11,766 nt of DNA from Clostridiales bacterium UBA1316 (lineage in GTDB: Bacteria; Bacillota; Clostridia; Oscillospirales; Oscillospiraceae): positions 1 through 11,766 of the forward strand of contig DBTM01000025.1 in NCBI GenBank assembly GCA_002307055.1, in the 5' to 3' direction. The first letter of the stretch is position 1; each line of letters begins with the position of its first letter. The notes under the pieces are model-generated. The model made no database searches, was not told the origin of the DNA, and saw only the letters and a program-made list of their open reading frames with translations. Shown piece after piece: positions 11,594 through 11,766 of the stretch. A program made the position numbers and the translations under genes.

Positions 11594-11766
11594 ATGTCTA
11601 CTACACTTGCTAAAAAGGAGACCATCACACGCAAATGGTACATCCTTGACGCAGCCGGCAAACCGCTTGGCCGTACGGCAGCGCAAGCCGCCGTTCTACT
11701 CCGCGGCAAGCACAAACCAATCTACACGCCGAACGTCGACTGCGGCGATTTCGTCATCATCATCAA
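11594..11766 (+). CDS. rplM: 50S ribosomal protein L13, N-terminal part, 3' end outside window
   Basis: Large-subunit ribosomal protein L13, an early assembly protein that binds 23S rRNA. The first 57 codons are in the window and match the family: KWYILDAAGKPLGRTAAQAA near the start, then LLRGKHKPIYTPNVDCGDF, both hallmark segments. The ATG at 11594 follows GGGGG (11582-11586) by 7 bases; a short N-terminal tail (MSTTLAKKETITR) precedes the conserved core, as in many clostridial L13 proteins. It has a near-consensus promoter and a structured leader. In most bacteria rpsI (S9) follows in the same operon; that would lie beyond the window. Confidence 0.97.
   Translation, partial: MSTTLAKKETITRKWYILDAAGKPLGRTAAQAAVLLRGKHKPIYTPNVDCGDFVIII

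Noticed and set aside
1..11766. CRISPR array, tRNA or rRNA gene, transposase or phage gene
   Set aside because: No regularly spaced repeats, no cloverleaf-like sequences noticed, and no transposase or phage protein motifs in any of the called proteins.

Overview
The window looks like a chromosomal stretch from an anaerobic, low-to-mid GC Gram-positive bacterium of the class Clostridia. The evidence is a SigI/RsgI pair with the RsgI autoproteolysis motif, a two-iron desulfoferrodoxin typical of anaerobes, AGGAGG-type ribosome binding sites with some TTG starts, and classical hairpin-plus-T-tract terminators. This placement is an inference from gene content and was not tested by a search. I see no phage, insertion sequence, CRISPR array, tRNA or rRNA.

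Positions 1-4524 carry five minus-strand genes, each apparently its own transcription unit. In window order they are: a multi-pass membrane diguanylate cyclase whose C-terminus runs off the left edge (1-1277), a SanA/YdcF-family (DUF218) membrane-anchored protein (1485-2192), a coiled-coil protein with two zinc ribbons (2382-2849), a class I superoxide reductase (3417-3800) and an unrecognised 165-residue protein (4027-4524). Hairpins separate most of them. The one between the zinc-ribbon gene and the sanA-like gene ends only a few bases before the sanA-like ribosome binding site.

Positions 4525-6495 hold a 588-base intergenic region with RNA-like inverted repeats and a possible sigma-D-type promoter. 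It is followed by a plus-strand diguanylate cyclase with an extracytoplasmic sensor (5113-6420), which ends in an 18-bp nested hairpin facing a convergent SPFH gene. The two cyclases differ: the left one lacks the RxxD product-inhibition site and the right one has it.

Positions 6562-8538 encode a large minus-strand SPFH/band-7 (flotillin-like) membrane scaffold protein with a repeated N-terminal module. It is divergent from sigI-rsgI (8891-11274), a translationally coupled sigma factor and transmembrane anti-sigma factor. The anti-sigma factor carries an Asn-Pro self-cleavage motif and two tandem copies of an unfamiliar beta-rich extracellular domain. After a strong terminator, a near-consensus promoter and a short leader with two mutually exclusive hairpins precede rplM (ribosomal protein L13), which runs off the right edge.

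Most accessory genes here act at or sense the cell envelope (two c-di-GMP synthases, a SanA-like protein, an SPFH scaffold, SigI/RsgI) or deal with oxygen stress (superoxide reductase). Apart from sigI-rsgI, nothing in the layout shows that they form one pathway.
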